64,000 bases of DNA from Histomonas meleagridis. Taxonomy: Eukaryota; Parabasalia; Tritrichomonadida; Dientamoebidae. The position numbers were made by a program, and so were the translations under genes. The stretch spans positions 474,306 to 538,305 of the forward strand of contig WSYJ01000184.1 in the NCBI GenBank assembly GCA_020186115.1. The letters are read 5' to 3'. Below are positions 20,696 through 29,698 of this stretch, piece after piece. The number at the start of each line of letters is the position of its first letter. The stretch's first letter is position 1. Below the pieces are notes generated by a model. That model was not told the origin of the DNA. It did not search any database and saw only the letters and a program-made list of their open reading frames with translations.

Positions 20696-21016
20696 TTATT
20701 GTTCTTCAAGTTTGAACTCATCACTTTCTTCAAGTATAATTTCTTTGATTTTAACTATAAGATCATTTGAATTGAGAGATTTTTCTTGAGTATTTATGTA
20801 TTTTAAAATTTGATTGAAAGTATTTATGTACGCATTGCGTATTTTATAAGAAGATATCAATTGGATTTTTAGTAATTTTTCGACTTCAATTGATTCATTA
20901 TACTTTTCTACCAAAGACTTTACTTGATATTCGTGGTTAAGCTCTTCTAGTGTGTTGGTTTTTATGGTACTTACCTTTATAAAATGCTGGGCTCTCTCCC
21001 AATCTTCTGTGCTCAT
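20696..21016 (-). CDS. Small helical protein, unknown function
   Basis: A 106-residue, mostly helical acidic protein starting MSTEDWERAQHF, with no signal peptide, membrane segment or Cys. Its ATG lies 34 bp from the ATG of the divergent bromodomain/NET-like gene, so the two share a promoter. I recognise no family. It could be a small subunit of a larger complex, but nothing here shows which. Confidence 0.6.
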   Translation of the reverse strand: MSTEDWERAQHFIKVSTIKTNTLEELNHEYQVKSLVEKYNESIEVEKLLKIQLISSYKIRNAYINTFNQILKYINTQEKSLNSNDLIVKIKEIILEESDEFKLEEQ

Positions 21017-21033
21017 TTTCCTTGTTTTTTATA

Positions 21034-21040
21034 TCACATT
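21034..21040 (+). promoter_or_regulatory. Initiator-like element in a 34-bp divergent promoter
   Basis: TCACATT fits TCAYWYY; its A is 15 bases before the ATG at 21051. The whole intergenic space between the two divergent ATGs is 34 bp (21017-21050). Confidence 0.5.
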
Positions 21041-21050
21041 TCATAGTAAA

Positions 21051-21674
21051 ATGGATTCATTAACAATTAGTAAATGCTCATTAATTTTAAACCAAATGGA
21101 ATCTAAGCCACTGTTCAAATGTATCTCATCAACAGAAAAAAATTCAGAAGAATTTCAAAGGATTTATAGTAACTTCATTAATAATCACTATCAATGTATG
21201 GAAACTTGGTCTAATGAGATATGCAATTTTTTTCAAACTATTATCGATGATAAAAACTCAGATATTTTTTTAAAAAATTCTGCGATTTATATCAAAGATT
21301 GGTTCATTCGAAAAACTCAATCTCATGCCCTCCTATCGCCTGAAGAGTGGTCATCAAGATTTAATAAATTGCATGGAACTTTATCTGATTTAATCCAAAA
21401 GGCTCCTGCTGGAATCAATATTGGAAAACCGCCAGAAGATATTGAAACTATTACAACTTTTTCAGATACACGCATTGAAAAAATGAAGAATCTTATTGAA
21501 AACAAACTTGAAGATAAAGACAGAACATGTTTAATTAAACTCATAGCGACTCTCGAACCTAATACAGATATCAATGGTGACACAGTATCGTTTGATGTTA
21601 ATTCGTTTAAGCCAAATACTCTACTAGCAATCAATGAATTTCTAAAGAAATTCGAAGATATAAAGTTATTTTAA
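21051..21674 (+). CDS. Small bromodomain-like and NET-domain protein (BET-like)
   Basis: The frame runs further upstream, but that part overlaps the divergent gene; the ATG at 21051 gives 207 residues. Residues ~1-95 have the helical spacing of a bromodomain (KCSLILNQMESKPLFKCI start, later YIKDWFIRKTQ) but lack the usual ZA-loop Pro and Tyr and the Asn that contacts acetyl-lysine, so it is degenerate. Residues ~135-205 resemble the extra-terminal (NET) domain of BET proteins: helices IEKMKNLIENKL and CLIKLIATLEP, then FDVNSFKPNTLLAINEFLKKF, matching the family's IDFDxLKPxTLRELExYV. BET proteins read acetylated histones and recruit partners through NET. Here the reader may be lost and only the recruiting part kept. 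Confidence 0.6.
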   Translation: MDSLTISKCSLILNQMESKPLFKCISSTEKNSEEFQRIYSNFINNHYQCMETWSNEICNFFQTIIDDKNSDIFLKNSAIYIKDWFIRKTQSHALLSPEEWSSRFNKLHGTLSDLIQKAPAGINIGKPPEDIETITTFSDTRIEKMKNLIENKLEDKDRTCLIKLIATLEPNTDINGDTVSFDVNSFKPNTLLAINEFLKKFEDIKLF

Positions 21675-21918
21675 TGTTTTTGTTAATAAATCATATATTC
21701 TTTGGAATTTTCTTATTTTGGATTTGTTTCTTTATAAAAACAAACGAGAAATAACGGTTTTCTCTTTAATATCATTCCAGGACGCACATAAATTATTTTA
21801 ATAAACATGTTCAATATCCATTCATTCAATAGATTAATTAATTAAAATCTTTTCAAAAATATATGTGAAGATGAGAATTCTCTTTCTTGAAAAAAAAGCA
21901 ATATAAACAATTTTTTAC

Positions 21919-23286
21919 TTACAAATTTCTAATTTGATTATAAACAGTATTATGAAAATGTATTTGATCATTCAATATTTCATAATTATCAGCTGTTTCT
22001 CTCACCACAAATGATCTTGCGAATCCCACAAACACATTTCTTATATCATTAAACACACCAGTCAAAACTATGCTAAACAAAGAATCCACAATTTTCTGTT
22101 TTGAAAAAGAAAGTGGAATTACATTATTCCATTGTATTATATAACTTGAAGCCTCGACAATTCCAGCCGAAAAAACAACGTTTTGTGCATGAATAATATT
22201 TGATGGCGAAGACCAATATCTATTTTCGAATCTTAAGTTCATTAAATCAGAAGCAAATTGTTGGTAATATGAAAGAGGATCATCAATGCTCATTGCTATA
22301 TCGCTAGTAATAGCAAAAATTGAGTTATCTGAATACATTCCCTTTAAACTGTCAATGGACGTTTGAGATCTTTGTAAAAATTCAACCATAAATGGATCGT
22401 CGATTGCTATGGGATTAAATTGTTGCTGAATTTGTGCTAATTGTGGTGATTGCTCAACTTCTTGTGGTTGCTCTGGTTCAGTTCCTTGATTTGGTTGGGG
22501 TGGTGCAAAACCAGTAAAAGTGACAACGATATGTTGTTCTGCTTCGAGAACTTTTGTGTCCTGATTTGGTTTTAACACAGAGCCTTTGATGCTTAGATGA
22601 TCAATGCTAGGGAAGTATCTACGAAGTTGATCAAAGGCTTCGAGTGTTGTAATATCATTATTATCAAGATTGATCGAGCGTATAACATAATGATTTTGGA
22701 TACAATAAAGTGAAAAGTTGAAAAGAAGAAATTGCAGAACAGTACTGTTGTCATAATCGAGAATCATACCAACCTCTTGTGATACAAGTTTGGTGAAGAC
22801 ATCTAAATTTGGTTTGGACAAATCAAGGTTAAAGGAATGCAAACCATTCCGAAGAACAACGTGATCAACAAAAAGAGATTCATAGTTAGATTCAATAAAA
22901 TTGTCAAAATTATTTGCAATGTAAGAATAACTTCGTTCATCGGCACGAGAAAAAATCATTTCAGTTGAAAAATACTGGAATGGACCATAAGAAAAAATCT
23001 GTAGAATATCATCTTCTTCTAAACGATGAAGTGCAAAATGAAATTGGTTAGAATTTAAATTATCGCCTTTTTCATCTTTTTTATTTAATGTACTTTTGTC
23101 ACCTTCGAAAACTCTGTTAAAAACAAATTTGATACAGTCATTTTTAGACTTTGGATCAGTCCTTTTAAGTGGACCGATAGCAACTAATGAATGAATTACC
23201 TTTGTTCCCTGTTTTTGTTTTGGCTTTTTTTGTTTGTTCAATTGGTTTGGATTGGTTTGCCCGATATAAAAAGGATTTTGGTACAT
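21919..23286 (-). CDS. NXF/Mex67 (TAP)-like mRNA export factor
   Basis: A 455-residue protein. Residues ~20-140 may be a degenerate RNA-binding domain. Residues ~195-250 hold leucine-rich repeats (VIRSINLDNNDITTLEAFDQL, then FPSIDHLSIKGS). After a Gln/Pro linker, residues ~300-455 match the NTF2-like domain of NXF1/Mex67: FMVEFLQRSQTSIDSLKGMYSDN at its start and FSIVLTGVFND, FARSFVV and EILNDQIHFHN at its end, where NXF1 has FSVNGVFKE, FTRTFI and IVNDELFVRN. The C-terminal UBA-like domain of NXF proteins is absent; the protein ends with the NTF2 fold. It would export mRNA through nuclear pores with an NXT/p15-like partner. The upstream region has three AACGG/CCGTT sites. Confidence 0.75.
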   Translation of the reverse strand: MYQNPFYIGQTNPNQLNKQKKPKQKQGTKVIHSLVAIGPLKRTDPKSKNDCIKFVFNRVFEGDKSTLNKKDEKGDNLNSNQFHFALHRLEEDDILQIFSYGPFQYFSTEMIFSRADERSYSYIANNFDNFIESNYESLFVDHVVLRNGLHSFNLDLSKPNLDVFTKLVSQEVGMILDYDNSTVLQFLLFNFSLYCIQNHYVIRSINLDNNDITTLEAFDQLRRYFPSIDHLSIKGSVLKPNQDTKVLEAEQHIVVTFTGFAPPQPNQGTEPEQPQEVEQSPQLAQIQQQFNPIAIDDPFMVEFLQRSQTSIDSLKGMYSDNSIFAITSDIAMSIDDPLSYYQQFASDLMNLRFENRYWSSPSNIIHAQNVVFSAGIVEASSYIIQWNNVIPLSFSKQKIVDSLFSIVLTGVFNDIRNVFVGFARSFVVRETADNYEILNDQIHFHNTVYNQIRNL

Positions 23287-24102
23287 TCGTTAGTGGAAGT
23301 CTTGGTATTCTTTGACCGTTAATTTTCGAAATTACAATCCTTTTTGACGGTTTACAAGGTTTTCAGCTAACACTTTTTAATAAGAAAATAAACGGTTTCT
23401 GTGTTCCTCCATTTTTTGTGTTTAAATTATTAAAGTTATAATTTGTTGTTTTTATTACATTTACAAAAGAAATGCAATCGAAAAGGTATCCTCGAAATTC
23501 TAGCTTTTTACATTAATATTTTCATTTTAGTTATATAAATGAAAAATTGAAACATATTATAGAATGAAATAATCAAACAGAAATATCAAAAATAATACGA
23601 AATGATAAAACAGAATTCAGAAGAATCACATCTGAAGTCAATGAACAATTTGATGTTTAGAATTAGAAGAACTTTTCAAGCAGGGGTAATAAAATTAATG
23701 ATATGGTATAAAATGAACCGCAATAAGATAATATAAAAATCGAATCAAAGTTTTAAAATTAATGTTAAAAATAGACGTTGCTGTATTTTGATTTCACTAA
23801 ATCACGAATTCATGTTACTCATATAAAAATGTATTGTTCAACGAAAAATTTTAAATAAATCAACAAGTTTTCGAGTGATAAAATTTTTCCTAAATCTTTA
23901 TTTTCGCTCATAATTTATTAGCAATAATGATATTTATGTATTTCATATTATTATACAAGTAATATTTTTATAGATAACTAAAGACAAAATTAAATTTTTT
24001 TAATTATCGGAGCGATAATACATACTGAATATCTGTCATTTGACAGTAGTTAGGTACTCAATTATTCATCAGAAATTTGAACAGTTGTGTCAAAAAATTT
24101 TA
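23287..24102. other. Intergenic with several AACGG-type sites
   Basis: About 816 bp. CCGTT at ~23316, GACGGTTT at ~23346 and AAACGGTTTCT at ~23390 serve the minus-strand export-factor gene by position. The rest is AT-rich. A 44-codon ATG frame at 23601 has no coding character that I trust. Confidence 0.5.
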
Positions 24103-24348
24103 ATGTTGTTTCTTTTTGCAGTTTGTGCCTTCTCAGCAATAGAACAAACTCGTAAAGAGGAGGTAAAAAAAATTCTTGACAACTATTGTCAAAAGTATCG
24201 AAATTTTGAACACAAAAAGTCCTGTCAAAATTCATTATCTAATTTTGTGATGAATGAACAAGAAGAGGCTGAATGCAGTTGTTCACTGGTGTCATGTGTA
24301 GAAGCATGTAATTACCTTGGTAAACTCTGGACTCAAGAACCTTGGTAA
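24103..24348 (+). CDS. Secreted six-cysteine 81-residue protein (paralogue 1)
   Basis: The ATG at 24103 gives 81 residues: a short hydrophobic leader (MLFLFAVCAFSA) and a ~69-residue mature part with six Cys. The spacing is C-x11-C-x16-C-x-C-x4-C-x3-C, followed by YLGKLW and a terminal EPW. A paralogue of exactly the same length lies at 26541-26786. Between them are a glycosyltransferase and a broken acidic gene. The six Cys suggest three disulphides in a secreted or lumenal protein. I recognise no known family; saposin-like and defensin-like spacings do not fit. The frame upstream of 24103 is not part of the gene, as the leader must be N-terminal. The stop reads TAAA. Confidence 0.75.
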   Translation: MLFLFAVCAFSAIEQTRKEEVKKILDNYCQKYRNFEHKKSCQNSLSNFVMNEQEEAECSCSLVSCVEACNYLGKLWTQEPW

Positions 24349-24686
24349 ATAAGAGCAAATGAAATAAACAATTCTTTGCAAAATTTTTTTTATGGTAAAA
24401 AAATATTAATGGCATTTAAGAATACATTTCTTTGATTTTGCCATGAAAGTTTCCGTAAAATTTCCGTTCTCATATGAAAATTAAATGTGAAACACTGAAT
24501 TTTTATTTTGTTAAGTAAATTTCTCAATATCATTCACAAAGATACACTCATTCAAAAGTTTTTTGTTCATTATATTGATCAACTTATTTATATTAAAATT
24601 AATATTAAGCTTCTTCTTTATTTATAAATTTATTCACGCCTAAACTCAATTCTTCATATTTGAAGAAAATTGTTTTTATTTTTATA
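24349..24686. other. Intergenic between convergent genes, no gene seen
   Basis: AT-rich 3' flanks of the secreted protein gene and the glycosyltransferase. Nothing recognised. Confidence 0.6.
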
Positions 24687-25730
24687 TTATAACCATTTGA
24701 TTTTAGAATCTTTAGTTGCTCTACATAGCTTCGGAAATCTTAAATCAGGGAAATAATAATGAACAGTATTATCATTCACCGCAAAAGTCTTTTGGGACCT
24801 TTCTATTAATTTGTCTACATCCATACCATAGTGTTGATGCAAGAAATAAACTCTATCAAGTGGACCATGAAATGATCCACAAAGCTCTATATCTTGTGGA
24901 TACTTTTCTTCAGGACATGCAGGCAAATTAGTGAAATCACCATTATATATTCTCCGCAAATCTTCATCGCCGAATGAATGCCCCAAAAAGTTAAATGATG
25001 TTGCTTCAACAATACTAATGTTTAATCTATGTAAGAATTCATTATGACAAACATCTTCGGCTACTTTACAATGAAATATAACATCTTCATAAAGCGGAAG
25101 CATTAATTCGACAGCTTTCCTAGAATAAAGATATCCAGCACCACCTTGAAGAAACCCTTTGGTTGAAGGCCTCTTAACACAAGAGCCTAAAATCACTGGT
25201 TCTGTAAGTGGATCATATTTCATCTCGAGTGATTCATAGTATGATTCTATATGTTTTACATTAATAGCATTATCATCAGCACCTCTATGAAGCCATCTAT
25301 AATCTGTTTCGTATAAAAAATATGAAAGCGCAAAGTACGTCTTACGAAAAATATCAATGCTTTTAAAATCATATTCTCCATATTTCCTAATTCTAGATGT
25401 TATGTCACCATAATATTGGGGAACTTTAAGATTTAATATATCTTCTTGGCTTTCTTGTGTTGTTTTATTGACATCTCTCCAATCAATATATATCGCTTTA
25501 TAACCAGACAATTGATTTAAATCATTTCCAAAGAATTTTGACATAGCTAAAGGTCTATTACTCTTTGCCATTGATACAATTATAAACAACATCTTATTTG
25601 TTTCATTACTGTGGATTTTAGATAATATTTTTATACCATTGATATTGATTCCTTCAAATAAATGATCTGCCCTCGATGGAAAAACGAAATAGAATACAGA
25701 AAACAAAATTAATAACACGAAATAAATCAT
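24687..25730 (-). CDS. GT31-like glycosyltransferase, C1GALT1/Fringe type
   Basis: The upstream extension begins on TTG and consists of a short DNA repeat; the ATG at 25730 gives 347 residues. Residues 2-19 are one membrane helix, so this is a type II Golgi-like protein. The lumenal domain shows GT31 features: KTYFALSYFLYETDYRWLHR followed by GADDN (about 150-154), in the place of the metal-binding DDD; GGAGYLYSRKAVELM, matching the family's GGAGYVLS; then CKVAEDVCHNEFLHRLNI, matching the conserved EDV segment. Such enzymes add beta-1,3-linked Gal or GlcNAc to glycans on secreted proteins. Donor and acceptor cannot be told. It could modify surface proteins such as those encoded nearby. Confidence 0.8.
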   Translation of the reverse strand: MIYFVLLILFSVFYFVFPSRADHLFEGININGIKILSKIHSNETNKMLFIIVSMAKSNRPLAMSKFFGNDLNQLSGYKAIYIDWRDVNKTTQESQEDILNLKVPQYYGDITSRIRKYGEYDFKSIDIFRKTYFALSYFLYETDYRWLHRGADDNAINVKHIESYYESLEMKYDPLTEPVILGSCVKRPSTKGFLQGGAGYLYSRKAVELMLPLYEDVIFHCKVAEDVCHNEFLHRLNISIVEATSFNFLGHSFGDEDLRRIYNGDFTNLPACPEEKYPQDIELCGSFHGPLDRVYFLHQHYGMDVDKLIERSQKTFAVNDNTVHYYFPDLRFPKLCRATKDSKIKWL

Positions 25731-26061
25731 ATTTGGTGATAAATTTTTTTCTGTTTTTGTTGAAGCGGGCCTCGGAGTGGCAATAATTTTCACTTTTTCA
25801 AAGGGGTTGAAGGTGGTAATCAAAATTTCAAAGGGGTTTGAACTGATGGCACTTTTGTCCGTATTTTGAAGCAATCGTTTTCGCTATGATCAAAAAGTGA
25901 AAATTGAGATAAAAAACAATTATGCTGGAAAAATGGGTTTTAACGGTTAATAATTGCGTGTTGATTCCTTAAGCTATTAATGTTAAAAAATTGATTTGTT
26001 AAGTTTTATTAAATATTTGATTTATTAGGTGGAATGTGTGGATGGATTGTTCCAAACAAAA
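25731..26061. other. Upstream region of the glycosyltransferase gene
   Basis: Holds two near copies of TTCAAAGGGGTT (about 25797 and 25830) and TAACGGTTAA at 25941-25950. No other gene seen. Confidence 0.45.
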
Positions 26062-26470
26062 CTAATGCGCTTTTGATACTATTCTTTTATTGCTCTTTTT
26101 GTTTTTAATATGTTCTGCTATTTCATTCAGTCCATCTGTTTCATCACTTTGGTCGTCATCATTGAACATTTTTTGGTTTTTCTTCAGCACTTCATTCAAT
26201 ACATGTTACATTTTTCGTCGAATTCGACGAATTCGTCATCTAAATTCTGTTTTTGTTCATTATTTGCTGTACAATTTCACGTGGATCATTTAAATCATGT
26301 ACACCTTCATCATATCTATTATCCAATTTGATATCACTATCATCGAAAGTTTGCGTTTCATCTGTTTTATTATTTCCATATCTTAAGTTCTCATCTGGGA
26401 GGCAAAAGGGCGCCAAATCAACTTTTTGTGAGAAAAAATTCAAATTTAAAATAACGGTTTCATAGCGAAA
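26062..26470 (-). pseudogene. Acidic protein gene broken by frameshifts
   Basis: Three consecutive minus-strand frame segments have strong coding character. Segment 1 runs from ~26450 to ~26230 and contains FCLPDENLRYG and DLNDPREIVQQIMNK. Segment 2 (~26235-26195) reads QNLDDEFVEFDEKC. Segment 3 (~26195-26062) reads LNEVLKKNQKMFNDDD to ISK-like basic residues and ends with TAG at 26062-26064. Each junction needs one extra base to stay in frame; the first lies at an A run. No ATG is in frame at the 5' end, where another shift seems needed. The product would be ~140 residues, acidic and disordered in part. I recognise no family. It could be a young pseudogene or a site of sequence errors. Confidence 0.5.
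26451..26460 (+). promoter_or_regulatory. ATAACGGTTT motif upstream of a secreted-protein gene
   Basis: A copy of the recurrent motif, 81 bases before the ATG at 26541. TAACGG matches the Myb consensus YAACKG. Function is inferred. Confidence 0.35.
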
Positions 26471-26540
26471 CGATTATCTCAAATTTTTGCCAAAACCCAT
26501 CAAATCGGTTAAACATCTGAAATTTCAATACAACAAAATC

Positions 26541-26786
26541 ATGTTGTTTCTTTTCGCTATTTGTATCAACTCAGCAGCTAATAACCGTGAACGCATTGAA
26601 GAGGTTATGAATGATCTTAGAGGTTTTTGCAATCATTTCATAGATGGAAGAAGAGAATGTGTTGAATCAATACAAAGTTTTAAGATAAACGATCTTAACG
26701 AGCCCGAATGTGGATGCTCTAAGAAGCACTCCTGTGTAGAGGCATGCAAATACCTTGCTAAGCTCTGGGCTGAAGAACCTTGGTAA
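26541..26786 (+). CDS. Secreted six-cysteine 81-residue protein (paralogue 2)
   Basis: 81 residues from the ATG at 26541. The leader MLFLFAICINSA is nearly identical to that of paralogue 1. The mature part has Cys spacing C-x9-C-x16-C-x-C-x5-C-x3-C, then YLAKLW and terminal EPW. The shared SCVEAC core and C-terminus, together with diverged middle residues, show a gene duplication followed by divergence under constraint on the Cys. Secreted or vesicular; function unknown. The stop reads TAAA, as in paralogue 1. Confidence 0.75.
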   Translation: MLFLFAICINSAANNRERIEEVMNDLRGFCNHFIDGRRECVESIQSFKINDLNEPECGCSKKHSCVEACKYLAKLWAEEPW

Positions 26787-27438
26787 AAAATAATAATTAA
26801 TCGAATTAAACAATTCGTCGCTCAATTCTTCCTTGTGTTTCAAAAAAACATGCAAAGTTGTCAATGTAATAGATACCAAATAAAAAACGCCACCATCATT
26901 TCTTCATGCAAAAGCATAAGAAAGTATTGAAAAACGGTTTGAAGAAAATCATAAACGTTATACCCTGTAGATAATCGATAAAATTCATTTTTTATTGAAA
27001 AATGAGTTAACTCATACTTCATGAAGTATTTACTTATCCCTAGGCTATATTAATGTATTTTATATATAAAAATTTGATTAATTTATTTCAAATAAAATTA
27101 AATTAGAATGAATATCTAAGCAATTGAGAATATTGTATATAATAACATGGGTCTTGTAAATGAAGGAAACAAGACATTTGATGAAAGGGTAAAATGGCGG
27201 GAAAAAATGTATTTTTCTTCGATTTACATGCACGATAGGTGTCAAATATATAACGTCTTCCGAATGTAAAGCATTCAAATAACGGTCATTACAACTTTTT
27301 CAGTGAAAATCGACTTTTTAATAATATTTAGGACGAATTTGAATAGTTCGGGTAAAAGAACGGTCGAAAATTATACGTTAAAATCATAAAAAATCATTGA
27401 AGCTTTGGGAGACTGGGGTGCCCCATTACATAACAATA
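26787..27438. other. Intergenic with AACGG sites and adjoining palindromes
   Basis: AAAACGGTTT at 26931-26940, AACGGTC at 27281-27287 and AACGGTCG near 27357 precede the membrane-protein gene. Two perfect palindromes lie at 27002-27029 (see findings). No ORF supported. Confidence 0.5.
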
Positions 27439-27906
27439 ATGAAGCGAAAATCAGCACCAAAATGCACAAGCGTTTGGCGCATCATATTATTTACGCTAAG
27501 TCTCTTAATCTTTTTGTGTATTTTTTCTTTCTTACATCCAGATGTTGCTTGTATTTCTATTCTAAATATAATCGATTTGCTAAAACGAAAGTATACTTTC
27601 CAAATTTATGGTGTAGGTAGTGCCAACTATAAATTAGGAATGTTGGTACAAAGTTTTCTTGTTGTTCTTATTGGTGTTTTTGGTGCAATTCATGAAATCA
27701 TAGAAATTTTCAAAAGAAGCACAATGATTTATATTACGAACAACATGGGACGCTCTATTGTCCACTTTCTGACAGCACTTTTGATTCCTGGATTCAAAGG
27801 TATCTTAGGAATTATTTCGTGCTTGATTGAAATATTATTTTCTCTTGTTTGTTATATAGCTGCAACAGTTGAATCATGGAACCCAATTGATGAAGAATCT
27901 GAGTAG
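27439..27906 (+). CDS. Small multi-spanning membrane protein, unknown function
   Basis: The frame opens on TTG at 27397; the first ATG at 27439 gives 155 residues. There are about four hydrophobic segments: ~13-32 (IILFTLSLLIFLCIFSFL), ~65-85, ~107-122 and ~123-142. The N-terminus is basic (MKRKSAPK) and the C-terminus acidic (DEESE), which puts the N-terminus in the cytosol by the positive-inside rule. I see no family motif. Several AACGG motifs lie upstream. Confidence 0.65.
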   Translation: MKRKSAPKCTSVWRIILFTLSLLIFLCIFSFLHPDVACISILNIIDLLKRKYTFQIYGVGSANYKLGMLVQSFLVVLIGVFGAIHEIIEIFKRSTMIYITNNMGRSIVHFLTALLIPGFKGILGIISCLIEILFSLVCYIAATVESWNPIDEESE

Positions 27907-28231
27907 AATAATTTCAAATTTATTTTTTGAAATTTCTTTACTCTATTTAATGAATTTATGGATTCTTCACGTGAACCTAAGACAGATGCTTTAAGTGTCC
28001 AATTTATACATTTTTTGCGGCTTCAAAGTTTTTTCATTTTAATTAAAAATTTAATTTATAACAAATTAAAATGATGAAAATAATTTTGGTTTTTCTTATT
28101 GAAGTAAGGCACAAGAAAAATATTTCTCGATTTAATAAATAGTTTTATTGGATGAACATCATTATTATACATGACCGTTTATTTGACGATAGATCCCCCT
28201 CAAAATTTCAGTGATTTACATTCTAAACTGA
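27907..28231. other. Intergenic, no gene seen
   Basis: AT-rich. A GACCGTTT motif at ~28173 lies about 55 bases before the next ATG. Confidence 0.55.
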
Positions 28232-29374
28232 ATGAAGAACCTTGTTCTTCTTTCTGCCTTATCAAGTATATCCAATCTTACAATTATGGGCAAAATGTCA
28301 CATCCATTTTCGCCTCATCCTGTTTTTGTTGGGATGCAAAATGGAATCAGAAATACTTTAACATTTCGGAATTTCCATTTATATAATAATTATGCTCCTC
28401 TTGTTAAGGGTTACTTTTCTTCTCTTATTCTAAAGGATTCAGTGTTTCAAAATTCTCCTCAACCACTTTCTGGTATTACAACATCAAAAACGCTAACAAT
28501 CGACAAAAAAAAGATAAACGAAACAACGGCAGAATTTTCTAATGAAACACTTATCATTACCAATTGTCTTTTTGAAGACTGCCGATGTGAAGATTCAAAT
28601 GGTGGAGCCATCAATGGCCAAAAAAGCATTGTTCAAATTGCCAATACCACATTTCAATATTGTACATCTGAAAAAGGTGGCGCAATTTATCTTACTGGTT
28701 CTAAAGTTACGTTCGATAATGTCAATTTTACAACCAACTTAGCTATGGCTACATGTGGTGCAGCTTACTTCCATGACTGTGACGTCGACATTACTCGCGG
28801 CTTTTCCGTTTCCAATAGTGCCATCGAAGGCAACGGCTGTTTTTCATTTGAGTCATCCACGGTTAACATCAAAATGCATCACTTCATCCGCAACAACGCC
28901 AACGCGGCATGCGGCTGTGTCTTTTCACAAAACAGTAATATGATGATTAACGATAGTTACTTCATACATAATCATGGCGCAAGTCGTTCTGGTGCGATCG
29001 AAATATTTTATACGCAAAACGTAATAATCCATAACTGTACATTCATTAGTAACGAAATCACTAACGGCGATTCAACAAACGTCGTAATCGAAGGTGATTC
29101 AAATGTTACATTTAGTAATTGTACATTTGACGCACAGTTCCAAACTGTGGTCGAATATTATTCATTCGGAACGCAGACTGTTCAGAAAAAGGATATAATC
29201 ATCGATTTGAACCCACCAAACCCTTTTTATATGATTGTGGATGTGATCGATGACGTATTATTCCAAGAAGTAATACTAAGTCACAAAAAATCAGACGCTT
29301 TCACAATACTAATGCTGGTTTCGGTTCCAATTTTTGTTGTGGCCGCGTTCGCACTTCTTCATTTTACAAAGTGA
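28232..29374 (+). CDS. Pmp-like beta-helix surface protein
   Basis: A 380-residue protein with a leader at 1-16 (MKNLVLLSALSSISNL). Residues ~40-310 are short repeats of the polymorphic-membrane-protein type. GGA-containing units (NGGAING, KGGAIYL) alternate with FxxC/N units such as CLFEDCRC, TTFQYCTSE and CTFISNE. This pattern forms a right-handed parallel beta-helix. One membrane helix lies at ~355-375, with a very short cytosolic tail (HFTK). Pmp-like proteins form a family of surface proteins in Trichomonas and resemble chlamydial adhesins, so an adhesion role is plausible. Asn-x-Ser/Thr sites are frequent. Confidence 0.8.
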   Translation: MKNLVLLSALSSISNLTIMGKMSHPFSPHPVFVGMQNGIRNTLTFRNFHLYNNYAPLVKGYFSSLILKDSVFQNSPQPLSGITTSKTLTIDKKKINETTAEFSNETLIITNCLFEDCRCEDSNGGAINGQKSIVQIANTTFQYCTSEKGGAIYLTGSKVTFDNVNFTTNLAMATCGAAYFHDCDVDITRGFSVSNSAIEGNGCFSFESSTVNIKMHHFIRNNANAACGCVFSQNSNMMINDSYFIHNHGASRSGAIEIFYTQNVIIHNCTFISNEITNGDSTNVVIEGDSNVTFSNCTFDAQFQTVVEYYSFGTQTVQKKDIIIDLNPPNPFYMIVDVIDDVLFQEVILSHKKSDAFTILMLVSVPIFVVAAFALLHFTK

Positions 29375-29698
29375 ATATTATTTGACTTAAGGATGTTGAA
29401 ATTTATTTGCAGAAATTCTAAGTAAAATAAATTTAAAAAAATATTTAAATGTTTTTGATTTAAAATTTCTTAATTACATTTTGATATGTTTGGCATAACT
29501 CATTTTATATTTAACAATTTTTTTTTTGTGCACATTCATTTAATAAGTTAATGTTAGCTGATTCAATTAGGCTCGTTAACTGGTTTATGAATTTTGGCTC
29601 AAATTACTTCCTTTCACTTCTTTACAGTAAAGCTATGATTTTTAAAATAACCTCATGAGAAATGTTATGTGAAAATAAGACATGTTATGTGAAAGGAA
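29375..29698. other. Intergenic with a short direct repeat
   Basis: AT-rich. GTTATGTGAAA occurs twice just before the start codon (about 29663 and 29684), the second ending 5 bases from the ATG. No other gene seen. Confidence 0.5.

Noticed and set aside
25731..25874. 48-residue N-terminal extension of the glycosyltransferase
   Set aside because: Begins on TTG, includes a short DNA repeat, and would put the signal-anchor in the middle of the protein.
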